DNA of 64,000 nucleotides from Sphingomonas arvum (GCF_026013565.1 NZ_JAPDOB010000002.1:868001-932000), one strand, 5' to 3'; shown: positions 54,547 to 62,857, counted from the first letter of the stretch. Program-made: numbers and translations. The notes: generated from the letters alone by a model not told the origin.

Positions 54547-56475
54547 ATGACTGACATATTCCTGTCGTACAAGGCCGAGGATCGCCCGCGCGTCCGGCCG
54601 CTGGTCGACGCGCTCAAGGCTGCGGGGCACGAGGTGTGGTGGGATGCGCGGATCGGCGGCGGCGAGAACTGGCGCGAGTCCATCGCGCAGCAGCTCGATG
54701 CCGCCAAATGCGTGGTGGTCGCCTGGTCCGAGCGTTCGGTCGGGCCCGAGGGCCGGTTCGTCCGCGACGAGGCCGGTGTGGCGCAGGAGAGCGGTCGGTA
54801 TCTCCCGATCACCATCGACCCGGTGCGTCCGCCACTCGGCTTCCGCGAGGTCCAGGCGATCGACCTGTCGGGGTGGGACGGCAATGGAGAACACGACGGC
54901 TTCGTTGCCCTTCTGTCGGCGATCGAGACCGTCAAGCAAGGCCGGCACCTGCCGTCCGCCGAGCGCGCATCGGGGCAAGCTGCGAACACTGGCCCATCGC
55001 GCCGCACGGTGATCGGTGGCGGTGCGGCCCTGGCTGCAGTCGCGGCGGTCGGAGGCTATGCGCTGCTTCGACCCACTTCCGCCAAGGCCGGCCGGATCGT
55101 CATCCTGCCCTTCTCCAACCTGTCGGGCGGCGGGCAGGATTATTTCGCCGACGGTCTCGCCGAGGAGCTGCGCGGCGCGCTGTCCCGGGCCGGGCTGGAA
55201 GTGATCGGCCGGACCAGCACGGAGGCGGTGGCGCAGAAGGACACCGCCACCATCGTCAAGTCGCTCGGCGTCAGTCATATCCTGACCGGCAGCGTTCGTC
55301 GCTCCGACGAGAAGATGCGGGTCAGCGCACAGCTGATCGCCGGCAAGGACGGCGTCCAGGCCTGGGCCGAGAATTACGACCGGGCAGTGGGCGACGCCAT
55401 CCGGGTCCAGTCCGACATCGCCGAGCGGGTCGCTACCGCGCTCAGCGTCGCCGTCGGGGTGCTGCGCAAGGCAGTCGAGATCGGCGGCACCAACGACCCG
55501 GTCGCGCAGGACTATGTGCTGCAAGGCGCCGAGTTGCTGCGCGTCCAGGGCCTCACCAAGGAAGTGCTGCCAACGGTGATCGCGCTCAACCGCAAGGCGA
55601 TCGAGCGTGACCCGAAATATGCCCGGGCAGTGCTGAGCGTGGGCCAGTTGCAGGCGAGCTATGCCGGCCAGTTCGCATCGGACGAACAGGACGGCGCCAG
55701 GTGGCTGGCGGATGCCGAGCGCACGATCCGGCATGGCGTCGCTTTGGCGCCGGGCTTCGGCCCGGGCTATGCAGCGCTGGCCGACCTGGATCGCGGCAGC
55801 CTGCGCTATCCGGCTGCATTGGCCGGCTTTCGCAAGGCGATTGAGCTGGCTCCGACTACCAGCAACGTGCTGGTCCGGTCATTGAACGCCCTGCCGTGGA
55901 TCGGCACCCTCGAGGAGGCCGAACAAGCGGCCCGTGCCGCGGTCTCGCTCGACCCGCTGTCGCCGACGGCCTTTTCGTTGCTCACGCTTGTGCTCAGGCT
56001 CGCCGGCCGCCTGGACGAGGCGATCACCGCCGGCCGGAAGGCGGTCGAATTGTCGCCGACCAATGCCAACGCCCTGACCCAGCTGGCCTATACCTACATC
56101 GACAGCCGGGATCATGCGGCGGCGCTGCGCACGAGCCAGGGACTGTCGGACGGCGATTTCAACCGTCCTTTCGTCGCCGGCGCCGTTGCTGCAAAGGAGG
56201 GCCGGCAGGATGGCGTGGACCAAGCCATTGCCGAGCTGCGCAAGATGTTCGCCGACTATGCGAGCTACCAATACGCCCAGATTTACGCGCTTGCCGGGAA
56301 GACGGAGCCTGCGTTCGCGGCGCTGACCGTGGCGGAGCGGGTCAAGGACCCGGGCCTCATGTCGACGATGCGCGACCCGTATCTCAGATCATTGCGAGCC
56401 GACGAGCGGTTCGCGGCGCTTGTTCGTCGGCTCAATTTCCCGATTGTCGATCCTGGTATCGGCGCGGCTGGGTAG
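54547..56475 (+). CDS. Membrane-anchored TIR-TolB/FlgO-TPR protein
   Basis: A 642-residue protein. Residues 1-130 form a TIR domain (MTDIFLSYKAEDRPRV, VWWDARIGGGENWRESI, VVVAWSERSV); Glu44 aligns with the catalytic Glu of NAD-consuming TIRs. A twin-Arg-preceded hydrophobic helix at about 154-174 follows. Residues about 182-300 resemble the N-terminal TolB/FlgO fold seen in adenylate-cyclase-like proteins (ILPFSNLSGGGQDYFADGLAEEL), and about 340-600 are TPR-like repeats. It is probably inner-membrane anchored with TIR in the cytosol and TPRs in the periplasm. The role could be signalling or defence; no partner gene is adjacent. Confidence 0.85.
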   Translation: MTDIFLSYKAEDRPRVRPLVDALKAAGHEVWWDARIGGGENWRESIAQQLDAAKCVVVAWSERSVGPEGRFVRDEAGVAQESGRYLPITIDPVRPPLGFREVQAIDLSGWDGNGEHDGFVALLSAIETVKQGRHLPSAERASGQAANTGPSRRTVIGGGAALAAVAAVGGYALLRPTSAKAGRIVILPFSNLSGGGQDYFADGLAEELRGALSRAGLEVIGRTSTEAVAQKDTATIVKSLGVSHILTGSVRRSDEKMRVSAQLIAGKDGVQAWAENYDRAVGDAIRVQSDIAERVATALSVAVGVLRKAVEIGGTNDPVAQDYVLQGAELLRVQGLTKEVLPTVIALNRKAIERDPKYARAVLSVGQLQASYAGQFASDEQDGARWLADAERTIRHGVALAPGFGPGYAALADLDRGSLRYPAALAGFRKAIELAPTTSNVLVRSLNALPWIGTLEEAEQAARAAVSLDPLSPTAFSLLTLVLRLAGRLDEAITAGRKAVELSPTNANALTQLAYTYIDSRDHAAALRTSQGLSDGDFNRPFVAGAVAAKEGRQDGVDQAIAELRKMFADYASYQYAQIYALAGKTEPAFAALTVAERVKDPGLMSTMRDPYLRSLRADERFAALVRRLNFPIVDPGIGAAG

Positions 56476-56489
56476 TTGGATACGCATTA

Positions 56490-56996
56490 CTAACTGCCTC
56501 GCGCCAGCTCCGCCAGCTTCGCCACCGTGTTCATGTTCCGGGCCGTCCCCGCCTTCAACGCGGGGATGACGAGACGGCTATGGCCGAGGCCGGTGGGGTA
56601 GTGGACGATGATGGCCCGCGGGCCGAGGGCGAGCTGTTCGTCGCTTCGATGGCGGGCTTGGGCGAGGGCGTCAGGCGGCGGGTCCGCATGGAGGAAGGTG
56701 ACGAACACGCGATTGCCGGGGTGGTCCGGGAAGGGGTTGGCGGCAGTGAGGGCGGCTAGTTCGGCGCCGGTCCGGAGGGTCAGCCAGATGGGCTTGCCTG
56801 TGTGGGCGGCGAGGCCGGCTTCCAGTAGCTGCCTGGCCTCGGCATCCGGTATGGGGCTGTCGAACAGCAGGTTGCCGCTGGCAATGTAGGTGCGCGGGTT
56901 GGCCAGACCGGCTTCGACGGCGATGCGGCGGAGGTCGGCCATCGGCAGTGCGACACCGGCGTTGATCGCCCGGAGCAGGGCAACGCGGGGGGTCAG
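56490..56996 (-). CDS. DUF1697 family protein
   Basis: About 168 residues. The family N-terminus (RVALLRAINAG, then ALPMADLRRIAVEAGL) begins only if translation starts at CTG 56996; the ATG at 56942 would remove the first strand and the conserved LLRAIN segment. The CTG overlaps the upstream stop as CTGA, like the common ATGA coupling. Conserved parts: RTYIASGNLLFDS and ALKAGTARNMNTVAKLAELA. Function unknown; no catalytic motif recognised. Confidence 0.82.
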   Translation of the reverse strand: MTPRVALLRAINAGVALPMADLRRIAVEAGLANPRTYIASGNLLFDSPIPDAEARQLLEAGLAAHTGKPIWLTLRTGAELAALTAANPFPDHPGNRVFVTFLHADPPPDALAQARHRSDEQLALGPRAIIVHYPTGLGHSRLVIPALKAGTARNMNTVAKLAELARGS

Positions 56997-57487
56997 CGCA
57001 GCGCCGCTTCGAGCTGGGCCTTGGTCATGCGCGAGCGGCCCTTGATGTCGTGCTTGCGGGCGCGTTCCATGAGTTCGGCCCTGGTCTCGTGCCCATCGCG
57101 GGCGCGGGCGACCTTGGCGGCGACGTCGGCGGGCTGGGCGGAGAACTGCTTGCCTTTGCGGGTGTCGGCGCGCTTGGCGGCGGTGGTGCGGGCATATTCC
57201 TCGTCGGTGAGCGCCTCACGCGCCTTTTTCGGCAGGTAGCGCTCGTGCGTCTCGCCGCTGTCCTTGCCCGACCTGGTGCCCCACTCCTCGCGGGTCCACT
57301 CGGCGAGATGATTGTGGGGGTCCTTGTTGCCGCGATAGCCACCGCCCGCCTTCTTGTACTCGGCCACCGCCAGCTGCGCCTTGCGGGCCGACCATTCGCC
57401 TTTGTCGCCGCCCTTCTCACCGGCGGTGACGCGCGCCTTGATCTTCTCCCACAGCTCGGGGTCGGTCTTTTCGGCGGTTTCGGACAT
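56993..57487 (-). CDS. DUF5872 protein with C-terminal Rho-N/SAP-like motif
   Basis: A 164-residue hydrophilic protein. The N-terminal half matches the DUF5872 pattern (KARVTAGEKGGDKGEWSARK, YKKAGGGYRGNKD, REEWGTRSGK). The C-terminal 35 residues (AELMERARKHDIKGRSRMTK) look like a Rho N-terminal/SAP-type nucleic-acid-binding helix pair. Overall strongly basic, so binding to DNA or RNA is plausible. It lies 37 nt downstream of the helicase gene. Confidence 0.75.
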   Translation of the reverse strand: MSETAEKTDPELWEKIKARVTAGEKGGDKGEWSARKAQLAVAEYKKAGGGYRGNKDPHNHLAEWTREEWGTRSGKDSGETHERYLPKKAREALTDEEYARTTAAKRADTRKGKQFSAQPADVAAKVARARDGHETRAELMERARKHDIKGRSRMTKAQLEAALR

Positions 57488-57524
57488 GTTGCGAGAACCG
57501 GGCTGGACCTCTGCGGGTTCCCGC

Positions 57525-59942
57525 TCAGCCGGCGCTGACGAAGCTGTCGAGCACGCGCTTGCGGCCGGCGTGCTCGAAATCGATCTCCAGCTTGTTGCCC
57601 TCAATGAGCGCAATGGTGCCGTAGCCGAACTTGCCGTGGAACACGCGCTGGCCGAGCGCGAGGTCGCTGCGGCCCTTGTTGCCAAGGCTGATGGCGGAGG
57701 CGCGGACTTCGGACGGACCGCTGCCGTAGGCGCCGGCCGGCCGGGCGCCGCTGGAGCGGTCATCCAGCTGGGCGCGGAAGTCGGAGGCGGCGCGCTGGTA
57801 GCCGGGGCCGCGGGTGGTGGCGCGCTGGGTGCCGCCGTAGGCGAGGTGGGCGAATGGGTCCTCGCGCTCGCTCCACTGGGCGCGCCATAGGGACTCGCCG
57901 CCGGTCATGGTGGTTTCGCTCTCGATATGCTCGGGCGGAAGCTCGGCGATGAAGCGGCTGGGAATGGAGCTGGTCCACTGGCCGTAGATGCGGCGGTTGG
58001 CGGCGTGGAGGATGGTCGCCTCGCGCCGGGCGCGGGTGATGGCGACGTAGGCGAGGCGGCGCTCCTCCTCCAGGCTGGCAAGGCCGCCTTCGTCGATCGC
58101 GCGCTGGGAAGGGAACACGCCTTCTTCCCAGCCGGCGAGGAACACGACCGGGAACTCCAGCCCTTTGGCCGCGTGAATGGTCATGATGGTGACCTTGGGC
58201 TCGCCGCGCGCCGCGTCATTGTCCATCACCAGGCTGACGTGCTCGAGGAAGGCGGAGAGCGTCTCGTACTCCTCCATGGCGCGGGCGAGCTCGGCCAGGT
58301 TCTCGAGCCGGCCCGCGGCCTCGGCCGACTTCTCAGCCTGGAGCGCGGCGGTGTAGCCCGACTCTTCGAGCAGGAGGCGGGCGAGGTCGGCGTGCGGGGC
58401 GGAGCGGCCCTTGGTGAAGGTGGCCGCGTCAAAGGTGCTGCCGGTGGGCTGCAGCGCGGCGTTCTCGGCGTCCGCCAAATTCTGGGCATGCATGGTGCGC
58501 CACCGCCCGAAGTCGCCGACGAAGCGGCCGAGGCTGCGGCGGGCCTGCGGCGTGAGCTCGTCGCTGTCGAGCATCTGGGCGGCGGCGAGCAGCAGGGGCA
58601 GGCCGGCGGCCCGCGCGTGGCGGTGGATAGCGGCGACCGCCTTGTCACCCAGGCCACGCTTGGGCGTGTTGACGATGCGCTCGAAGGCGAGGTCGTCGGC
58701 CGGGCTCTGGACGAGGCGAAGATAGGCGAGGGCGTCGCGGATCTCGGCGCGCTCGTAGAAGCGGAAGCCGCCCACGATCTGGTAGGGCAGGCCGATCGCG
58801 ATGAAGCGTTCCTCGAACTCGCGGGTCTGGAACTGGGCGCGGACAAGGATGGCGACGTCATCGAGGCTGCCGCCGCGGCGCTGCATGGATTCAACGTCGT
58901 CGCCGATGCGACGGGCTTCTTCCGGGCCGTCCCAGACGCCGATCACCCGAACCTTGTCGCCGGCATCGATCTCCGTCCACAGCGTCTTGCCGAGGCGGCC
59001 GCTGTTGTGGGCGATGAGGCCGCTGGCGGCGCCGAGGATGTGGGGGGTGGAACGGTAATTCTGCTCCAGCCGGATGGTGGTGGCGCCGGGGAAGTCGGCC
59101 TCGAAGCGGAGGATGTTGGCGACCTCCGCCCCGCGCCACGAGTAGATCGACTGGTCGTCGTCGCCGACGCAGCAGATGTTGCGGCGCGGCTCGGCCAGCA
59201 GCCGCAGCCAGTCGTACTGGACGGCGTTGGTGTCCTGGTATTCGTCGACCAGGATGTAGCGGAAGCGGTCGCGGTAATGCTCCAGCACGTCAGGGTGGGT
59301 GCGGAACACGGTCAGCATGTGCAGCAGCAGGTCGCCGAAGTCGCAGGCGTTGAGCGCCTTCAGCCGGTCCTGGTACTGCGCATAGAGCTCGCCGCCGCGG
59401 CCGTTGGCGAACGCCTCGCTCTCGCCCGCGTCGATGTCGGCCGGGATCCAGCCCTTGTTCTTCCAGCGGTCGATGCAGGCGGCGAGTTGGCGGGCGGGCC
59501 AGCGTTTCTCGTCGAGGTCGGCGGCGGCGATCAGCTGCTTCAAGAGGCGCAGCTGGTCGTCGGTGTCGAGAATGGTGAAGTTCGACTGCAGCCCGGCCAG
59601 CTCGGCATGGATGCGGAGCATCTTGGCGCCGATCGAGTGGAAGGTGCCGAGCCACGGCATGCCCTCGATCGCACCGTTGCTGATCCGGCTCACGCGCTCC
59701 TTCATCTCGCGCGCCGCCTTGTTGGTGAAGGTGACGGCGAGGATCTGGCTCGGCCAGGCGCGGCGGGTGGCGATAAGGTGGGCAAGCCGGGCGGTCAGCG
59801 CCGCGGTTTTGCCCGTGCCGGCGCCTGCGAGGACGAGGACCGGGCCCTCGGTGGTGAGCACGGCTTCGCGCTGCGGCGGGTTGAGGCCGCTGACGTAAGC
59901 TGGATCAGGCTGGGAGGCGGGCAGGGCGGCAGAGTCGGACAC
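57525..59942 (-). CDS. uvrD: UvrD/PcrA-type 3'-5' DNA helicase
   Basis: About 805 residues of superfamily 1A. Walker A is LAGAGTGKTAALTAR, Walker B ILVDEYQDTNAVQY, motif III VGDDDQSIYSWRGAE and motif V/VI MTIHAAKGLEFPVVFL with VAITRAR. The C-terminal RNAP-interacting Tudor-like end is present (RVFHGKFGYGTIALIEG). GTG 59942 is the likeliest start (MSDSAALP); the frame extends to TTG 60089, but that stretch is not helicase-like. It acts in mismatch and excision repair and in clearing replication blocks. Confidence 0.93.
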   Translation of the reverse strand: MSDSAALPASQPDPAYVSGLNPPQREAVLTTEGPVLVLAGAGTGKTAALTARLAHLIATRRAWPSQILAVTFTNKAAREMKERVSRISNGAIEGMPWLGTFHSIGAKMLRIHAELAGLQSNFTILDTDDQLRLLKQLIAAADLDEKRWPARQLAACIDRWKNKGWIPADIDAGESEAFANGRGGELYAQYQDRLKALNACDFGDLLLHMLTVFRTHPDVLEHYRDRFRYILVDEYQDTNAVQYDWLRLLAEPRRNICCVGDDDQSIYSWRGAEVANILRFEADFPGATTIRLEQNYRSTPHILGAASGLIAHNSGRLGKTLWTEIDAGDKVRVIGVWDGPEEARRIGDDVESMQRRGGSLDDVAILVRAQFQTREFEERFIAIGLPYQIVGGFRFYERAEIRDALAYLRLVQSPADDLAFERIVNTPKRGLGDKAVAAIHRHARAAGLPLLLAAAQMLDSDELTPQARRSLGRFVGDFGRWRTMHAQNLADAENAALQPTGSTFDAATFTKGRSAPHADLARLLLEESGYTAALQAEKSAEAAGRLENLAELARAMEEYETLSAFLEHVSLVMDNDAARGEPKVTIMTIHAAKGLEFPVVFLAGWEEGVFPSQRAIDEGGLASLEEERRLAYVAITRARREATILHAANRRIYGQWTSSIPSRFIAELPPEHIESETTMTGGESLWRAQWSEREDPFAHLAYGGTQRATTRGPGYQRAASDFRAQLDDRSSGARPAGAYGSGPSEVRASAISLGNKGRSDLALGQRVFHGKFGYGTIALIEGNKLEIDFEHAGRKRVLDSFVSAG

Positions 59943-60070
59943 GCCGAACGAGGTAGGCGCGGCGGAACGGAACGGCAACACGGGACGTGGCCGGGCAAGC
60001 GAGCCGTTTATGCGCCATTTCCCCGTTATCCACAGGCTTGGCGTTGGCGAATCCGGTTGGCGCGAATCGG

Positions 60071-60787
60071 AAATCACAGCATCCTGCAAGGGTGATCGGG
60101 GGCAGCGGCCCCGGCCGGAACGGAAGGGCTCCGCAAGGAACCGGACCAGACTGGAAGGGGCTCAAAGCACCGATCTCCGCCGGCGAAGGCGCCGGAGTGG
60201 AATTCGTGAGCAGGACCAGCTTCCCCAGGATGCCGGCACCACTCGCGGAGGATCTCCGGAGAGCGATGTCGGCAAGAGGCGCCGGAAGAGCTGATCTTCC
60301 TCGTCACGCACAGCAGGGCCGGTCTTCGGACCGGGTTGGCAGGGCGCAACGAGCGATCAGTCCAAGAAGGGCCGCGGAACGACGATTGGTGGTCTGGCTT
60401 CGATAAGGAACCAGGCCCGGTCCGAGGGTCCGGACTAGCGAAGGCAGCGGCCGCAAGGACCGCCGGAGCGGCCGGGCAGGAGGACAGCCGAAGCGAAGCC
60501 GGTTCGCCCGCAAGGGTGGATGGGCCACCGGAAAGCTCCCGCAAGGAGGCTGGATGGCGAGCGACGGCAGAACCGGTCGAAGCAGGGCAGTCGCCGAAAG
60601 GCGGCCGGCCGGCGGAACCGGGGAAGGCTTCCGACAAGGGAGCGGCGATCGAAACGGACGCGACGCCTGAGCTGGTGAGCAAGGATCGTGGAAGGCGGGG
60701 GTCCCCAAGATGCCCCGCGAACAAGCGAACACCGGCAGAGCCAAGACTCGGCGCAGTGGGGGCTGGCAGCGATGCCGGCCCCCATTT
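60071..60787 (+). ncRNA. Candidate large structured noncoding RNA (about 700 nt)
   Basis: The gap between uvrD and the thioesterase holds no convincing protein gene: frames are open on both strands only because the DNA is GC-rich, and third-codon bases are not biased to G/C as in neighbours. The + strand is purine-rich and packed with hairpins: 60072-60095, 60098-60111, 60126-60141 (loop GCAA), 60318-60333 (6 bp closed by TTCG), 60447-60463 (GCAA), 60499-60531 containing 60507-60516 (GCAA), 60534-60551 (GCAA), 60592-60603 (GAAA), 60627-60643, 60695-60718 and 60758-60783 (GCGA). GNRA and UUCG loops are stable only when read on this strand. The last stem looks like a terminator. RNase P, tmRNA, SRP and 6S hallmarks were looked for and not found. 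Ends are approximate. Confidence 0.62.
60758..60783 (+). terminator. Terminator-like stem at the end of the candidate RNA
   Basis: An 11-bp stem (GGGGGCTGGCA at 60758-60768 with TGCCGGCCCCC at 60773-60783, one G-T pair) closes a GCGA loop and is followed by ATTTCG. The U-tract is short, but the stem is the strongest in the region and lies about 100 nt before the thioesterase start. Confidence 0.6.
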
Positions 60788-60881
60788 CGCGTGGCTGCCG
60801 TGTTAGCGCGATCCTCGGCCTGCTTTCCGGATCTGACCGGATTGCGCTACGCAGGGCGCTTTGCACGAGGGGAGCTGGACG

Positions 60882-61295
60882 GTGGACCAAGCAGCTGGTC
60901 TCAAGATGGCACTGGACGCTGCCAATCATGCCTCGCCTTTCCACCGGGTGACCGGGTTCGAGGTGGCACAAGCGGGCGAGGGCACAGCGGAAATCCACTT
61001 CGCGAGCGCGCGCGAACTGCTGAACCATGCGGCGGCGCTGCACGCGGGAGTGCAGTGTGCGGCGTTGGACACGGTGTGCGGCTATGCGGCTGCGACGCTG
61101 GCGGGTCCTGTGGTCACCCTGCAGATGACCACCCAGTTCCTCAGCTCGGCCAAGGGCGAGCGATTCATCGCCCGCGGCTCCGTCGTGAAGGCCGGTAAGT
61201 CGCAGTTGTTCGCCGAGGCACAGCTGTTTGCCGTGACCGAAGAGGCGGAGAGACTGGTCGCTACCGCGGCGGCGGTCCTGACCAGGGTCGGCTAG
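60882..61295 (+). CDS. PaaI/YiiD-type hotdog thioesterase
   Basis: A 137-residue hotdog-fold protein. The core contains NHAAALHAGVQCAALDTVCGYAA, corresponding to the HGG/AxxD active-site helix of PaaI-type acyl-CoA thioesterases, and VTLQMTTQFLSSAKGERFIARG. GTG 60882 with GAGGGGAG at 7-nt spacing is chosen over TTG 60861. Substrate unknown. Confidence 0.85.
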   Translation: MDQAAGLKMALDAANHASPFHRVTGFEVAQAGEGTAEIHFASARELLNHAAALHAGVQCAALDTVCGYAAATLAGPVVTLQMTTQFLSSAKGERFIARGSVVKAGKSQLFAEAQLFAVTEEAERLVATAAAVLTRVG

Positions 61296-61357
61296 GCGAG
61301 GAGGGCATTGCCTTCACGACGAAGCAGAGTAGCATCGCCCCTGGGGAGGAATGGGGC

Positions 61358-61453
61358 ATGATCAAGGCTCTGCTTGGCTTGTTGATCCTCACGGGGGTGG
61401 CGGCGACGCTGACCAGCGCGCGGCCGCCGGTTGAGGCGCAGTCGCGCGGGTGA
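61358..61453 (+). CDS. 31-residue membrane microprotein
   Basis: ATG 61358 is preceded by GGGGAGG at 8 nt. It encodes a 31-residue peptide with a single hydrophobic segment (ALLGLLILTGVAATL) and a polar end (RPPVEAQSRG). Its TGA overlaps the GTG of the next gene (GTGA, 61450-61453), so it may be both a product and a translational coupler. Too short for most gene callers; the strong ribosome site is the main evidence. Confidence 0.55.
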   Translation: MIKALLGLLILTGVAATLTSARPPVEAQSRG

Positions 61454-61848
61454 ACCGGCTGTTCGAGCGCGTATCGGGCAAGGTGGCCGCGGCGGCCGGG
61501 CGCCCGTGGGCCTTCATCCTAGCGGTCGCGATCATTGTGGTGTGGGCGCTGTCGGGGCCCGTGTTCGGCTGGTCCGACACGTGGCAGCTGGTGATCAACA
61601 CGGGCACCACCATCGTCACGTTTTTGATGGTGTTCCTGATCCAGAACGCGCAGAACCGGGACGCGAGCGCAATCCAGGCCAAGCTCGATGAGCTGATCCG
61701 CGCCGTGCACACCGCGCGCAACGCCTTCATCGGGATCGAGCATCTGTCCGAGCATGAGCTGATCCAGTTGAAGGAGGCGCTGGAGCGGATGGCCGGGGAC
61801 GAGCAGGCCCACCACCATGCCATTGAGCGGTTGATCGCGCGCCGCTAG
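61450..61848 (+). CDS. Low-affinity iron permease-family small membrane protein
   Basis: A 132-residue protein with two helices (about 20-38 and 48-66) and a long helical cytosolic tail (LDELIRAVHTARNAFIGIEHLSE). It matches the bacterial family called low-affinity iron permease (related to yeast Fet4): WALSGPVFGWSDTWQLVINTGTT and MVFLIQNAQNRD. Iron transport by the bacterial members is not proven. It starts with GTG 61450 inside the stop of the microprotein ORF. Confidence 0.85.
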   Translation: MNRLFERVSGKVAAAAGRPWAFILAVAIIVVWALSGPVFGWSDTWQLVINTGTTIVTFLMVFLIQNAQNRDASAIQAKLDELIRAVHTARNAFIGIEHLSEHELIQLKEALERMAGDEQAHHHAIERLIARR

Positions 61849-61889
61849 CCTGGGCGCCGCTCGGCTTGTTCCCTTGGTGAGGTATTGCG

Positions 61890-62786
61890 TTGATTGTTTC
61901 CCTCGCGCTGATCGCTGCCGCCGTGCCGACCGTGCCACCGCCGGTCATCTCCGTGCCGCCGCCGGTTACCGTCACCCCGGCGCCGCTACCGTCGCCCATG
62001 CCGGCACCCGCGCTGTTCCAGCGGGCCGTGCCGCCCACCCCGATTGGTCCGCTGCCGGCGCTGCTCAGTCCCAATGACTATCCGGCCGAAGCGCTGCGCC
62101 TTGGACAGCAAGGAACGGTCGGCGCTGCGCTGACCATCTCCGATCAGGGCCGGGTCACCGCCTGCGCGATCGAGCGCAGCAGCGGCAGCGTGGCGCTGGA
62201 CGTCGCCACCTGCCGCCTGCTGCGCGCGCGGGCTCGCTTTGCGCCGGCGAAGGACGCGATGGGCGCAAGCGTTGATGGAGCGACGCGGACCACGATCCGC
62301 TGGGTCCTGCCGCCGCAGCCGCGCGTACCGCTGAAGTCGTGGGCAAGCACGGTTACGTTCACGCTGATCGACGGCCAGGTGCGGCGCTGCACGGAGGAGC
62401 GGACCAGGAATGCACCGACCTTCATCAACAATTGCCAGAGCCGCGGCACGTTGCAGGTGATCGATCAGGTGGCGCCCAAGGATGCACGTGGCCGCGAGGT
62501 CAGGTTCGTGTCCTTTGCCCGCCTGACCCCGTTTGGCGGAGGTCGCGAGGGAACGGCGCCGGTAGGCGAACCGGTGATCAACGTCGCCGCCAAGCTGGCG
62601 ATCGACGCGCAGGGCAAGGTAACCGGCTGCAGTCTGCAGACCGACGATGTCCGCGGCCTGCCACAGCCGCAGCGCCGTCCTACCTGTCAGCAGCTGTTCT
62701 CCGCACCTTATGCGGTCGAGGCGTCCGGCGCCGCAGGAACGCCGACATCCGCCGTCGCGGAGATGATGCTGGTGCGGCTGCCCTGA
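61890..62786 (+). CDS. TonB C-terminal-like periplasmic protein
   Basis: A 298-residue protein with a TTG start (GGTGAGG upstream). A short signal sequence precedes a Pro-rich stretch (about 15-55) and a TonB-type C-terminal domain at about 60-140 (NDYPAEALRLGQQGTVGAALTI, RVTACAIERSSGS). A second related segment follows (about 195-290, INVAAKLAIDAQGKVTGCSLQ). It lacks the N-terminal membrane anchor of classical TonB, so it is more likely a soluble or lipid-free TonB-box-less relative common in sphingomonads. Confidence 0.7.
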   Translation: MIVSLALIAAAVPTVPPPVISVPPPVTVTPAPLPSPMPAPALFQRAVPPTPIGPLPALLSPNDYPAEALRLGQQGTVGAALTISDQGRVTACAIERSSGSVALDVATCRLLRARARFAPAKDAMGASVDGATRTTIRWVLPPQPRVPLKSWASTVTFTLIDGQVRRCTEERTRNAPTFINNCQSRGTLQVIDQVAPKDARGREVRFVSFARLTPFGGGREGTAPVGEPVINVAAKLAIDAQGKVTGCSLQTDDVRGLPQPQRRPTCQQLFSAPYAVEASGAAGTPTSAVAEMMLVRLP

Positions 62787-62805
62787 GCGGCGGGGTGAAC
62801 GGAAA

Positions 62806-62833
62806 GGGGCGGCGGCATTGCTGCCACCGCCCC
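62806..62833. terminator. Bidirectional terminator between convergent genes
   Basis: A near-perfect 12-bp inverted repeat (GGGGCGGCGGCA at 62806-62817 and TGCCACCGCCCC at 62822-62833, loop TTGC) lies in the 71-bp gap between the TonB-type gene and the DUF3597 gene. No long T-tract is present. Confidence 0.6.
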
Positions 62834-62857
62834 TCCGGCACGCCGATCAGCGCAATC

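Noticed and set aside
59943-60060. A LexA box controlling uvrD
   Set aside because: GAAC motifs occur, but none with the seven-base spacing of the alphaproteobacterial SOS box.
60074-60744. Minus-strand protein genes (146-216 codons) in the candidate RNA region
   Set aside because: Ser/Pro/Arg-rich composition without domains, no ribosome site, and hairpins with GNRA loops on the opposite strand.
60071-60787. RNase P RNA, tmRNA, SRP RNA or 6S RNA
   Set aside because: None of their diagnostic sequences was found, and the length and hairpin order do not fit.
60336-60806. A 156-codon + strand gene in the same region
   Set aside because: Third codon positions are not G/C-biased as in neighbouring genes, and the frame runs straight through the terminator-like stem.
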